DNA of 64,000 nucleotides from the NCBI RefSeq assembly GCF_000233695.2, contig NZ_CM001488.1, positions 3,583,601 through 3,647,600 on the forward strand, written 5' to 3'. The position numbers and the translations under genes were made by a program. The notes under the pieces were generated by a model, which was not told the DNA's origin, ran no database searches, and saw only the letters and a program-made list of their open reading frames with translations. This document shows positions 9,748-19,363 of the stretch, piece after piece. Source of the stretch: Desulfobacter postgatei 2ac9. GTDB taxonomy: Bacteria > Desulfobacterota > Desulfobacteria > Desulfobacterales > Desulfobacteraceae. Positions within the stretch are counted from its first letter, which is position 1. Each line of letters starts with the position of its first letter.

Positions 9748-12700
9748 ACAGACCTGCATTGCCTCTGCCCCTTGACCCCTTTGCCCTTGATCTTCAAAAG
9801 ATCAGCCTGATCGAAGCCAGTGCAGGAACCGGAAAGACATATACCATCACCACCCTGTTTGTCCGGCTGGTGGCCATGGGATATAAGGTGGAATCCATTC
9901 TCGTGGTGACATTTACGGAAGCCGCTGCCGCAGAGTTGAAATTAAGAATCCGGAAACGTCTGGTTCACTGTCTGATGGTCTTGTCCGGCCAGGAAAGTGA
10001 TGAATACGCGCCGGACGATCTCACTGTCTTTTTGCAAAGACAAAATGATGCGGATAGAATCCGTCGCCTGCTTCGTCTCGCAGTGACCTGTTTTGACCAG
10101 GCCGCAATTATGACTATTCACTCTTTTTGTTTTTCGGTACTCAGGGAAAATGCCTTTGAAAGCAATGCCCATTTTGACATGGAACTTATGGCGGATAACC
10201 GGGGCTTTGTTGACCAGGTGCTTCGGGACTTTTTTTCAGGCCGCATCAACCATCTGGATCCATTGTTTTTATCTTTTCTGGACCAGAACAATATTACCCC
10301 GGAGACCTTTGCCAAAGGCCTTCTTCGTGCCGCATCCCAGCCGGACGTCAGAGTGGTGCCGGAACAGCCGGCGTTTCAAGACATTTGGGATGATTACAGA
10401 AAGACCGTTAATTCAGCCGCGCAAATTTTGAGCCAAGAACCGGAAGGTATCCGGAACCTGATCCAGAACCATGCAGGGATAGATAAACGAAGTTACAATA
10501 AAAAGAATCTTTCCAACTGGCTGGATGCCTGTCAAGCAAAATTTGAAAGAAGCCCCGGCACCGATCTGCTGTTTGACATGAATGAACAGGGAGATGCCCT
10601 GTATAAATTTACCCGGACCCGGCTGACAGAAAAAACAAAGGCCGGCCACACCCCTCCGGTCCATCTTTTTTTTGACCTTTGTGAACGCCTGCTTGACCTG
10701 TCCCGGTCCATGGCGGCAAATCTTATTGCATTACGATATCTGTTTCTTGATGATTATGCAAAGGCCCTGGCTGCCATGAAGCAGGGGCAGGGTGCATGTT
10801 TTTTTGATGATCTGATCAATGATCTTTCAGCTGCCCTGGACGGGCCGGGCGGCCATGTGTTGAAAGCGGCTGTGAGAAAACGGTTCCATGCCTGCCTCAT
10901 TGATGAGTTCCAGGACACGGACCCGGGACAGTACAAAATTTTTTCCATCCTGTTCACGGATCCGGGTACTCCCTTTTTCATGATCGGCGATCCCAAGCAG
11001 GCCATTTATGGTTTCAGGGGCGGTGATATTTTTACCTATATGACCGCGTCCAGGGCCTGCGACCAACGCTTTACCCTGGCAAAAAATTATCGTTCCGCGC
11101 CGGCCATGGTGCAGGCCGTGAATACCATTTTTTTATCAAAAGACAATCCGTTTGAATTTGAACTCATTCCTTTTCAACCTGTGGGAACCCCAGAGACAGC
11201 TGTTGAGCGACTGGTCTGCAACGGTCTCCCTGTTCCGCCTGCAACCTTTGTGCTTGTGGACACAGAAGGGCTGCCCGGTAACAAAACCGGTGTAATAAAT
11301 AAATCCGATGCCCAGGATCTCATATTAGACACCTTTGCAAAGGATATGCTTTCCATTTTAAAGGATCCCCAGACCTGTCTGCAGGGCAAGGACAAATCCG
11401 GCGATCAAGGTGCGGCAACACCGGTGACGCCGGGGGAGATGGCTGTGCTGGTGCGCACCAATCTCCAGGCCGAGGCGGTGCAAAAGGCACTTGTTAAACG
11501 GGGCATCCCCTGCTTTTTGTCCAAAACGGGTTCTGTGTTCGATTCCGTTCAGGCCCGGGAGCTTTATGACATCCTTTGCGCAGTGGCCCGTCCCGGGGAG
11601 ATGGGCCTGATCAAGGCGGCTTTGGTATCATCAGTGTACCAGGCGGATGAGGCGTTTTTAAGGCGCATGAATACCGATGATACCCTTACGGGATTCTGGC
11701 AGGACCGGTTTGCAGGCTACAGGCGGATCTGGGAAGAAAAAGGCTTTGTTCCCATGATCACGGCCCTTTTGTACCAGGAGGATGCCCTGCCTTGCCCGTG
11801 TCTCCATATGGATGAACGGGGACTGACCAATCTATTTCATTTAAAGGAGCTTTTGGCCCAGGCCGCCATGAACCTGGGTAAAGAGAGCGCGTCCAAGATC
11901 AGTTTGCTCATTGAATGGTTTCGAAAACAGCTGTTTGAACAAACCCGGCAGGCCACAGCCGATGAGCTTCGCCTGGAAAGCGATGCCCGGGCCGTGGCAA
12001 TTGTCACCATCCACAAAAGCAAGGGACTTGAATACCCCATTGTATTTCTGCCTTTTTTGTGGCACGTCGGCACCGTCAAGGATACCCATGCGCCTGTTTT
12101 ATTCCATGACCCGGAAGAGAACAATGTCCTGGTGCTGGATCTGGGTTCGGAGAACAGGGAACGGGCCGTGCAGCTGAACCGGAACGAAGCAGCTGCCGAA
12201 GAGATGCGTCTGCTCTACGTGGCCCTGACCCGGGCGTCGTCCGGTGTAAGGATATATTGGGGAAATTTTGCAGGCATTGAAGGCTCTGCGTTAGCACGCC
12301 TCTTGCATCCTGGCAGTTCAGGGAAAGATCACAGCTTGCTTGCGGATCTTGAAAAATTGTGTGAAAAGTCAGATCAAAGCATTGAAGCCTTCATACTGAA
12401 ACCCGGTGCCCTGCCCGAAGGCATCTTTGATGCTCAAACGGTTCAAGATAATGATTTTACCCCAAAGATCATGACCAGAAAGGTTGCCCCTGCCTGGCGA
12501 GTATCAAGCTATTCAGCCCTGGCTTCAGGACACAACCATGATCCTGTGCAGGACGGGCAAAAGGAGAGGCAGGAACCTGCCCCCGATCTCTTTGTGAAAG
12601 ATGCTGCACCTGCCACGGATATTGTGCCCCTCTCCACCTTTCCCAAAGGCCCGGGGGCAGGTGATTTTTTCCACAAGGTGTTTGAGGAAATTGATTTTTG

Positions 12701-13355
12701 CGATCCTGCTACCATTGAACCGTCTGTTGTCAGCAACCTTGACCGGTTTGGGTTTGCCATGCCGAAGGCTGTTCCGGATATCTGCGATGCCGTCAAGGGT
12801 ATTTTATCCGCCCCCCTTGATACGGGGCAGGGCCGTTGTTTTTCCCTGGATCAGATTCCGCTGAGCCACCGGCTGGTCGAGATGGAGTTTAACATCACCA
12901 TAGACCGGTTTAGCCCGACAGCCCTTGGTAAACTGTTCGAAAAGGTTGACAAAGATGAAAAAACTGCCGGTTACGGTGCCAGGATATTATCCATGCAGTT
13001 ATCCGGGTTTCAAGGGTTTTTAAAAGGATTTATCGATCTTGTGGTCTGCCATGAAAACCAGTGGTATATCCTGGATTACAAGTCCAATTACCTGGGGCCT
13101 TGTTTCAGTGATTATAGTCCTGCAGCGCTGACGTCGGCCATGATCAGTCACGATTACATTCTGCAATATCATCTTTACCTTGCGGCCCTGGACAGGTATT
13201 TAAGGTTACGAGTGAAAGATTATAATTATGGGGAACATTTTGGCGGCGTCTTTTACCTGTTTATCCGGGGGATGGCCGGGAACACAAACACCGGGATCTA
13301 TTTTGACAGGCCCGGCAATGAATTGATAAAACAGTTGAGAACACTTTTATCTTGA
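9744..13355 (+). CDS. recB: Exodeoxyribonuclease V subunit beta (RecB)
   Basis: A 1203-residue UvrD-type helicase-nuclease. Walker A is EASAGTGKT at residues 24-32. The Walker B region is DEFQDTDPGQ, further helicase motifs are GDPKQAIYGFRGGD and TIHKSKGLEYPIV, and VALTRASSG is motif VI. The C-terminal RecB-family nuclease is intact: GFIDLVV followed by ILDYKSNYLG carries the metal-binding Asp and the D-x-K pair. The ATG at 9744 overlaps the recC stop (ATGA); the GTG at 9732 is less likely. Helicase and nuclease therefore look functional, although the usual RecD partner is not encoded next to it. Confidence 0.95.
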   Translation: MNRPALPLPLDPFALDLQKISLIEASAGTGKTYTITTLFVRLVAMGYKVESILVVTFTEAAAAELKLRIRKRLVHCLMVLSGQESDEYAPDDLTVFLQRQNDADRIRRLLRLAVTCFDQAAIMTIHSFCFSVLRENAFESNAHFDMELMADNRGFVDQVLRDFFSGRINHLDPLFLSFLDQNNITPETFAKGLLRAASQPDVRVVPEQPAFQDIWDDYRKTVNSAAQILSQEPEGIRNLIQNHAGIDKRSYNKKNLSNWLDACQAKFERSPGTDLLFDMNEQGDALYKFTRTRLTEKTKAGHTPPVHLFFDLCERLLDLSRSMAANLIALRYLFLDDYAKALAAMKQGQGACFFDDLINDLSAALDGPGGHVLKAAVRKRFHACLIDEFQDTDPGQYKIFSILFTDPGTPFFMIGDPKQAIYGFRGGDIFTYMTASRACDQRFTLAKNYRSAPAMVQAVNTIFLSKDNPFEFELIPFQPVGTPETAVERLVCNGLPVPPATFVLVDTEGLPGNKTGVINKSDAQDLILDTFAKDMLSILKDPQTCLQGKDKSGDQGAATPVTPGEMAVLVRTNLQAEAVQKALVKRGIPCFLSKTGSVFDSVQARELYDILCAVARPGEMGLIKAALVSSVYQADEAFLRRMNTDDTLTGFWQDRFAGYRRIWEEKGFVPMITALLYQEDALPCPCLHMDERGLTNLFHLKELLAQAAMNLGKESASKISLLIEWFRKQLFEQTRQATADELRLESDARAVAIVTIHKSKGLEYPIVFLPFLWHVGTVKDTHAPVLFHDPEENNVLVLDLGSENRERAVQLNRNEAAAEEMRLLYVALTRASSGVRIYWGNFAGIEGSALARLLHPGSSGKDHSLLADLEKLCEKSDQSIEAFILKPGALPEGIFDAQTVQDNDFTPKIMTRKVAPAWRVSSYSALASGHNHDPVQDGQKERQEPAPDLFVKDAAPATDIVPLSTFPKGPGAGDFFHKVFEEIDFCDPATIEPSVVSNLDRFGFAMPKAVPDICDAVKGILSAPLDTGQGRCFSLDQIPLSHRLVEMEFNITIDRFSPTALGKLFEKVDKDEKTAGYGARILSMQLSGFQGFLKGFIDLVVCHENQWYILDYKSNYLGPCFSDYSPAALTSAMISHDYILQYHLYLAALDRYLRLRVKDYNYGEHFGGVFYLFIRGMAGNTNTGIYFDRPGNELIKQLRTLLS

Positions 13356-13371
13356 AATTTCAGGAGGAACA

Positions 13372-13758
13372 ATGACCTTTTTATTGAATCTACTCTGGTT
13401 TGTACTTGGCGGGGGATGGGCTGCAGGCCTTTTATGGATTCTTACAGGCTGCATTTTAATGCTTACGGTTATAGGCATTCCCTTTGGCTGGGCTGCGTTC
13501 AGAATTGCAGGATTTGCCGCCTTTCCTTACGGCAAGACACTTGTGGATGCCAGGGCTGTGGGCGAAGAGGTGATCACCGGTACAACCCTCGCCAACATTT
13601 TGTGGATCATCTTTGCCGGGATATGGCTGGCCCTTTCGCACATTCTGGCAGGCATCAGTCTTTGTGTGACCATTATCGGCATTCCCTTCGGCTTCGCCCA
13701 TTTCCGGCTGGCTGCTGTATGTTTTGCACCTTTAGGAACACGTACGGTTTCGATTTAA
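13372..13758 (+). CDS. YccF-domain inner-membrane protein
   Basis: A 128-residue membrane protein made of two related halves, each with the repeated motif VIGIPFGWA/IIGIPFGFA. This is the hallmark of the YccF family (DUF307). It has about four hydrophobic helices. The molecular function of the family is not established. It follows recB by 16 bp with a good AGGAGG site, so read-through from recCB is possible. Confidence 0.85.
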   Translation: MTFLLNLLWFVLGGGWAAGLLWILTGCILMLTVIGIPFGWAAFRIAGFAAFPYGKTLVDARAVGEEVITGTTLANILWIIFAGIWLALSHILAGISLCVTIIGIPFGFAHFRLAAVCFAPLGTRTVSI

Positions 13759-13822
13759 CACATAATGAGTTAAATTTATAAAACAAAACCTAAAAATACA
13801 AAAAATCAGGAGAAACTATATA

Positions 13823-14626
13823 GTGAACACAACAAAGGCATATGCGACAAGATCATTGATAGTTATTGTGCTGTTTATGGTGACCATTGGCGGGGCGATA
13901 GGTGCCGGAATCTATTTTGGATTCAAGAAGATGGCATTGCTCTTTGCACCAGGATCTGATGGCATAATCACTATACCGGGAATTAATGCGACAATTACAA
14001 TTCAAAGCCTGGCTGATGTGGCTCAATTTTCAGATATGGTCACGACCCAATATATTGCCCAGGTTGTCCTATTTACAATCCTTGTTTTTTTAGTTTTAGG
14101 CCTTATTCTCTGGGGTGTTTTAAAATTAAGCGTCGCTTCATTGTTTGGCGCTCTTGCTTCCATGCCGGTTGATCAAAAAGGCCGTGAAGGAGATGACGGC
14201 GCAAAGAAAAAGGACTTTGTGGATAAACGATTGGAACAAGAGCGGCAAAAAAGACTTTTTCTGCATTTTATATCGGTGTTACAACGGGAAGGGCGGTTGC
14301 TGGATTTTTTTGCCGAAGAACTGTCGGTCTACGATGATGAGCAGATTGGCGCTGCCGTTAGAAGCATACAGGAAGACTGCAAGAAAAGTGTCAACAAGTA
14401 TCTGTCCCCGGTGCCGGTTATTGATAAAGAAGAAGGGGATATTGTTGAAGTTGAATTGGGGTTTGACCCCAATGCCATAAAATTAACGGGGAATGTTTCC
14501 GGTGAACCTCCTTTTAAAGGGGTGTTGAGGCATCGGGGATGGAAGGCTGCAAAAAATGAGGTACCCAAACTGTCAGATGTACAAGACACCTCCATTATCG
14601 CACCGGCAGAAGTAGAACTTGAATAA
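13823..14626 (+). CDS. DUF2760-type membrane protein, first gene of the Hsp70 operon
   Basis: A 267-residue protein with two N-terminal hydrophobic helices (about residues 10-32 and 75-98). A charged cytoplasmic domain follows, with segments such as LLDFFAEELSVYDDEQIGAAVR and HRGWKAA. It resembles the DUF2760 family, which I recall being found beside divergent Hsp70 genes; a domain search should confirm this. Translation starts at a GTG preceded by AGGAGAAAC. It is followed at 30 bp by two Hsp70-like genes. The layout suggests a membrane protein working with a dedicated chaperone pair (inference). Confidence 0.75.
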   Translation: MNTTKAYATRSLIVIVLFMVTIGGAIGAGIYFGFKKMALLFAPGSDGIITIPGINATITIQSLADVAQFSDMVTTQYIAQVVLFTILVFLVLGLILWGVLKLSVASLFGALASMPVDQKGREGDDGAKKKDFVDKRLEQERQKRLFLHFISVLQREGRLLDFFAEELSVYDDEQIGAAVRSIQEDCKKSVNKYLSPVPVIDKEEGDIVEVELGFDPNAIKLTGNVSGEPPFKGVLRHRGWKAAKNEVPKLSDVQDTSIIAPAEVELE

Positions 14627-14656
14627 AAAAAATTTATTGATTTGTAGGAGTGAGCC

Positions 14657-16480
14657 GTGAAAGAGGGCCGATATATCGTTGGAATAGATCTTGGGACAAC
14701 AAATTGCGTAGTGGCCTACGCAGATATGCAGGTTGAAAGAGTACCCAGGGAAATGGCAAAAATAAACCTTTTCAGGGTGCCGCAACTCACAGGCCCCGGG
14801 GTGGTTGAATTAAGAGACTCTCTTCCCTCTTTTCTTTATGTCAAGCAAGGACATGAAGACGATTCGGACGCCTTACAGCTGCCATGGCAAGAAGATGATG
14901 CGGTGACTGTCGCAGGCGAATTTGCCAGGGAGCGAGGTGCCGAAGTTCCCCATAAACTGATCTCTTCGGCAAAGTCATGGTTGTGCAATTCGGCGGTTGA
15001 CAGGGAGACGCCTATCCTGCCCTGGGAGACCACAAAAGATATTAAGAAGTTGTCTCCGGTTCAGGCCTCATGTGCGCTGCTCAGGCATATAAAAAATGCC
15101 TGGAATCATGAAATGGCTGCTGATGATCCATCTCTTTGTCTTGAAAATCAATCCATCTACCTGACGGTTCCGGCATCATTTGATGCGGTGGCCAGGGAAT
15201 TGACGGTGAAATCTGCGCAGATGGCCGGTTTGAAAGATATTGTCCTCATTGAAGAGCCGCAGTCCGCCTTTTATGCCTGGATTGACAAAGCAGGTGACGA
15301 CTGGAGAGATGAAGTCGAAAAAGGCGATATTGTCCTGGTCTGTGATATCGGCGGCGGTACCAGCGATTTCAGCCTGATTGAGGTGAATGAGGGGGAAGAC
15401 GGCCTTTTAAACCTTGAGCGTGTGGCTGTGGGCAATCACCTTCTTGTCGGGGGGGATAATCTGGATTTAACACTCTCATACTTTCTTGCGGCAAAGCTTC
15501 GGGAAAAAAATCAGAAACTGGACGCCTGGCAGATGAGAGGGCTTGTTCACTCCTGCAGAAAAGCAAAAGAAGAATTGTTTTCATCCCAGGGCGCCGATGA
15601 ATATCCCGTAACGGTTCTGGGAAGAGGGTCCGGCCTGATTAAAGGAACGATCAAACTGAGCTTGAAACTGGCAGATATACAGCAGGTCGTGCTGGATGGT
15701 TTTTTCCCAGTATGCAGCCTGGATGACAAACCTGCGCGAAGCAGTGCTGCAGGCATCAAAGAGTTTGGTCTTTCCTATGAATCCGATCCTGCCATCACAC
15801 GGCATTTGGCCCAATTTATATCTTCTCACACAGACGATCAGGGCAATCCAAGGCTGCCGACGGCGGTTGTTTTTAACGGTGGCGTCATGAAGTCCCCTAT
15901 GATCAGGGAACGGGTTTTAAGTGTCCTGAAACAATGGCACAGTGCATCCGGGGGTGGAGAGATTCGGGAAATCAATGCGGTTGACTATGATCTTTCCGTG
16001 GCTTGGGGTGCCTCTTATTATGGTCAGGCCGCCCGGGGAGATGGAATTAAAATACGCGGTGGGCTGGGTATGTCCTACTATATGGCTATTGAAGCGGCCA
16101 TGCCCGCCATCCCCGGGCTTGCCATGCCGACCAGAGCCCTTTGCATTGCCCCCTTTGGCATGGAAGACGGGAGCCATGCAGAAAGCAAGGATCGTCTGTT
16201 TAATCTGGTTGTGGGCGAGAAAGTCACTTTTGATATCATGAGTTCGCCCAATCGCCATGATGATCAGCTCGGAGATGTGATCGATAATTGGGATGATATG
16301 GGGATCACGGCGTTAACCTCCATTGAAACAGAGCTGGACAGAACGGGAACGGATGAAGGATTTATACCTGTCACCTTTGAAGTCAAGGTAACCGAGATCG
16401 GCACGCTCGAATTTTGGGCCTGTTCACGGGATGATGATCGCAAATGGCGTTTGGAGTTGAATGTAAGGCCCAAGGCGTAG
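14657..16480 (+). CDS. Hsp70-family protein (divergent DnaK-like ATPase)
   Basis: A 607-residue protein with a complete actin-like ATPase fold. GIDLGTTNCVVAYAD is phosphate loop 1, CDIGGGTSDFSL is phosphate loop 2, and VVFNGGVMKS is the adenosine motif. The C-terminal substrate-binding part is shorter and unlike DnaK, with no EEVD-like tail. The start is a GTG after TAGGAG. It is the middle gene of three (DUF2760, this gene, and a larger Hsp70). It differs from classical DnaK in insertions such as AKSWLCNSAVDRE and has no grpE or dnaJ neighbours. A specialised chaperone or regulatory ATPase is likely. Confidence 0.88.
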   Translation: MKEGRYIVGIDLGTTNCVVAYADMQVERVPREMAKINLFRVPQLTGPGVVELRDSLPSFLYVKQGHEDDSDALQLPWQEDDAVTVAGEFARERGAEVPHKLISSAKSWLCNSAVDRETPILPWETTKDIKKLSPVQASCALLRHIKNAWNHEMAADDPSLCLENQSIYLTVPASFDAVARELTVKSAQMAGLKDIVLIEEPQSAFYAWIDKAGDDWRDEVEKGDIVLVCDIGGGTSDFSLIEVNEGEDGLLNLERVAVGNHLLVGGDNLDLTLSYFLAAKLREKNQKLDAWQMRGLVHSCRKAKEELFSSQGADEYPVTVLGRGSGLIKGTIKLSLKLADIQQVVLDGFFPVCSLDDKPARSSAAGIKEFGLSYESDPAITRHLAQFISSHTDDQGNPRLPTAVVFNGGVMKSPMIRERVLSVLKQWHSASGGGEIREINAVDYDLSVAWGASYYGQAARGDGIKIRGGLGMSYYMAIEAAMPAIPGLAMPTRALCIAPFGMEDGSHAESKDRLFNLVVGEKVTFDIMSSPNRHDDQLGDVIDNWDDMGITALTSIETELDRTGTDEGFIPVTFEVKVTEIGTLEFWACSRDDDRKWRLELNVRPKA

Positions 16481-16499
16481 TGGCGGGTAGGAGCTTATA

Positions 16500-19361
16500 G
16501 TGGATTTTCAAGATAAAAGATACGTGGTCGGGATTGATCTGGGAACTACCAATTCGGCGGTATCATATGCTGATCTGACCTGCATGGACACAAAGGGAAC
16601 CGGTGTCGGCATTGACAATGAAATAAAAGTGTTCAAGGTGCCACAATTAACCGGGCCGGGCGAGTTTTCCCCTGTCTCAGTGCTGCCCTCTTTTTTATAT
16701 ATTCCGGGTGAGTATGATGTTTCCAAAGATGCACTAACGCATCCATGGAAAAAGGAAAACGACATGTTTGCCGGTCTGTTTGCAAGGGAGCATGGTTCAC
16801 AAATTCCTTCCCGGCTGGTTTCATCTGCAAAAAGCTGGCTGTGTCATTCCCGGGCCGACCGTGAAGCGCCTATTCTGCCGTGGGGATCCCAGAATGTGGA
16901 GAAAATTTCTCCGGTCAAAGCGACCAGTGAATATTTGAGACATATTCGAAAAGCGTGGAATCACTTTGTTAAAGATGAGGATTTGTTTCTTGAAAATCAA
17001 TTTACGGTCATCACCGTTCCTGCATCATTTGATGAAGCGGCCCGTGAATATACCCTGAAGGCCGCAAGAGATGCCGGGTTTGGCAACAATATAACACTGC
17101 TCGAAGAGCCCCTTGCCGCCTTTTATGCATGGGTGACACGCCATGAGCATGACTGGCAGTCCCATGTCAAGACCGATGATCTGATCCTTGTGTGTGATGT
17201 GGGGGGAGGAACCACCGACTTCACCTTGATCTCATTGAAAGAGTCCCAGGGCAGTCCCCGGTTTGAGCGGGTGGCTGTCGGGGATCACCTCATTTTAGGC
17301 GGAGACAATATAGACCTGATGCTGGCGCGTTATGTCGCATCAAAATTTACCCAAAAAGCAAACCTTACACCGGATCAATGGAAAACACTGAGTTACAAAT
17401 GCCGGGCCGCAAAAGAAAAGCTTCTTTGTTCGGACAGTGATAAAAACGGTGATAAAAACCGGGTTAGAATTGTCTTAAGGGGTGAGGGACGCTCTCTTAT
17501 AGCCAATACATTGTCGGCAGATCTGGAAAAAAATGAGCTGGAAGAGATCTTGTGCAACGGCTTTTTCCCAGAGGTTGAGCCCAGCATTGCCAATCCCAAA
17601 AAAGCAGGAAAGGCAATGGCCGAATTTGGTCTTCCGTATGAGCAGGAGCCTGCAATAACCCGTCATATCGGATGGTTTTTAGAGCGCCATCGTAACAGTA
17701 TTAAAGAGACTCTGGGTAAAGAGCCCATACCTGATCACATTTTGTTTAATGGCGGATCACTGAAACCATCCGTGTTTCAGAACAAAATCAGGTCGGCTAT
17801 TCGAAAATGGTTTTCCTGTGAGGATCAGGCGTTGCCGGTGATGCTGGACAACAGTGATCCGGATCTTTCTGTTGCCCTGGGGGCCTCTTATTATGGTCTT
17901 GTCAAGCAGGGTGTCGGCGTGCGTGTCGGCAGCGGCAGCCCCAGAAGTTATTATATCGGAATTGCTTCGGATATTCTCCGGAATACAGATCGTTCCCCCA
18001 ATGAACATAAAAACGGTGAAACCAACGGGACAACCTGTGAAAACGTACTGTGCATTGTGGAGCGTGGTCTGGATGAAGGCTCGTTAATCCAGTTGCCGGA
18101 GATGGAATTTGAGGTCGTAACCAACCAGCCGGTTCTTTTTTCAATGTACAGCTCCAGTTTCAGATCCGGTGATAAAAGTGGGCAGATACTGCAGGTTGAT
18201 GACTCCCTGACACCGCTGCCGCCTCTCAAGACCATTATTAAATTTGGAAAAAAAGGGGACTCAAAACGGATTCCGGTTAAGGTTGAGGCTGAATATACCG
18301 AGATGGGAACCCTTGCGATGTGGTGCCGCTCAAGCGTATCCTCCCATCGTTGGAAACTTCAGTTTCAATTGCGGGAACCCCAAGCCGGTGAAACCGACGA
18401 GAGTGAAGTGTATGATGATGATACGGTAAATAATGTCCGCAATCTGTTGACGGACGCCTTTTCCGGATCTGCCGACAACGCCCGGTTATCTTCCGTTGTA
18501 AAAAATATAGAAACGCTGGTTGAGACAAAGAAAAATAAATGGCCGTTATCCTTCCTTAGAGCCGTGGCAGATCATCTGATTGAAAATGTCAGATGGCGGG
18601 AAAATAGTCCGGAGCATGAAATTCGATGGTTAAACCTGACCGGGTTTTGTATGAGACCGGGCTTTGGTGATGCTTTTGATGAAGCGCGTATGCCAAAATT
18701 GTGGAAGGTGTATTTACAAAGAAACGTTTTCCCTAAAGCAAAGCAAAATGCCGTTGAATGGTGGATATTTTGCCGCCGAATTGCAGGGGGGCTGACTGCC
18801 GGTCAACAGCGGCAGTTTTTTCAGGATGTTTCCGGCTATTTATTGGCAAATAACGGTGCGGGGAAAAAAGTACCTAAGCAGGAGATGACTGAAGTGTGGA
18901 TGGCTGCAGCAAATATGGAGCGCTTGTTGATAAAGGACAAAATCGCTTTGTCACAAAAGCTGATCCCACAGTTGAAACCGGACAAAACACCGCATCAAAT
19001 GTTTTGGGCCTTGTCCAGACTTGGCGCAAGAGAGCTTCTTTACGGTTCTGTGGATAGAGTTGTCCCTGCAAAAGAGGTGGAACGGTGGACAAAAAAATTG
19101 ATCAAGATCCGTTGGAATCCCAAGGATCAGATCGCTGCTGCCTTGGCCCAGATTCTTAGGAAAACCGGAGATCGAACGCGTGATGTTTCCCGGGATATTA
19201 TTCAAATAATGGTTCCGTGGCTTGAACAGATGCAGGCGCCTAAAAAGTCATTTGATATAATTCATACCGTTGTGCCCATTGAATCAGCCGATGAAGCGTC
19301 CATTTTTGGGGAAAGTCTGCCCCAGGGCCTTATACTCAGCAGTCTCCCCAGGAAACAGTAA
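16500..19361 (+). CDS. Large Hsp70-family protein with C-terminal DUF3731-like extension
   Basis: A 953-residue protein. The first about 620 residues parallel the preceding Hsp70: GIDLGTTNSAVSYAD, CDVGGGTTDFTL, ILFNGGSLKP, and the shared AKSWLCHSRADREAPILPWG segment. The remaining about 320 residues form an alpha-helical extension that corresponds to the DUF3731 module known from such long Hsp70 homologues. Translation begins at GTG 16500, 19 bp after the previous stop. The two genes look like an ancient duplication with one copy extended. Together with DUF2760 they probably form one complex; the substrate is unknown. Confidence 0.86.
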   Translation: MDFQDKRYVVGIDLGTTNSAVSYADLTCMDTKGTGVGIDNEIKVFKVPQLTGPGEFSPVSVLPSFLYIPGEYDVSKDALTHPWKKENDMFAGLFAREHGSQIPSRLVSSAKSWLCHSRADREAPILPWGSQNVEKISPVKATSEYLRHIRKAWNHFVKDEDLFLENQFTVITVPASFDEAAREYTLKAARDAGFGNNITLLEEPLAAFYAWVTRHEHDWQSHVKTDDLILVCDVGGGTTDFTLISLKESQGSPRFERVAVGDHLILGGDNIDLMLARYVASKFTQKANLTPDQWKTLSYKCRAAKEKLLCSDSDKNGDKNRVRIVLRGEGRSLIANTLSADLEKNELEEILCNGFFPEVEPSIANPKKAGKAMAEFGLPYEQEPAITRHIGWFLERHRNSIKETLGKEPIPDHILFNGGSLKPSVFQNKIRSAIRKWFSCEDQALPVMLDNSDPDLSVALGASYYGLVKQGVGVRVGSGSPRSYYIGIASDILRNTDRSPNEHKNGETNGTTCENVLCIVERGLDEGSLIQLPEMEFEVVTNQPVLFSMYSSSFRSGDKSGQILQVDDSLTPLPPLKTIIKFGKKGDSKRIPVKVEAEYTEMGTLAMWCRSSVSSHRWKLQFQLREPQAGETDESEVYDDDTVNNVRNLLTDAFSGSADNARLSSVVKNIETLVETKKNKWPLSFLRAVADHLIENVRWRENSPEHEIRWLNLTGFCMRPGFGDAFDEARMPKLWKVYLQRNVFPKAKQNAVEWWIFCRRIAGGLTAGQQRQFFQDVSGYLLANNGAGKKVPKQEMTEVWMAAANMERLLIKDKIALSQKLIPQLKPDKTPHQMFWALSRLGARELLYGSVDRVVPAKEVERWTKKLIKIRWNPKDQIAAALAQILRKTGDRTRDVSRDIIQIMVPWLEQMQAPKKSFDIIHTVVPIESADEASIFGESLPQGLILSSLPRKQ

Positions 19362-19363
19362 CG

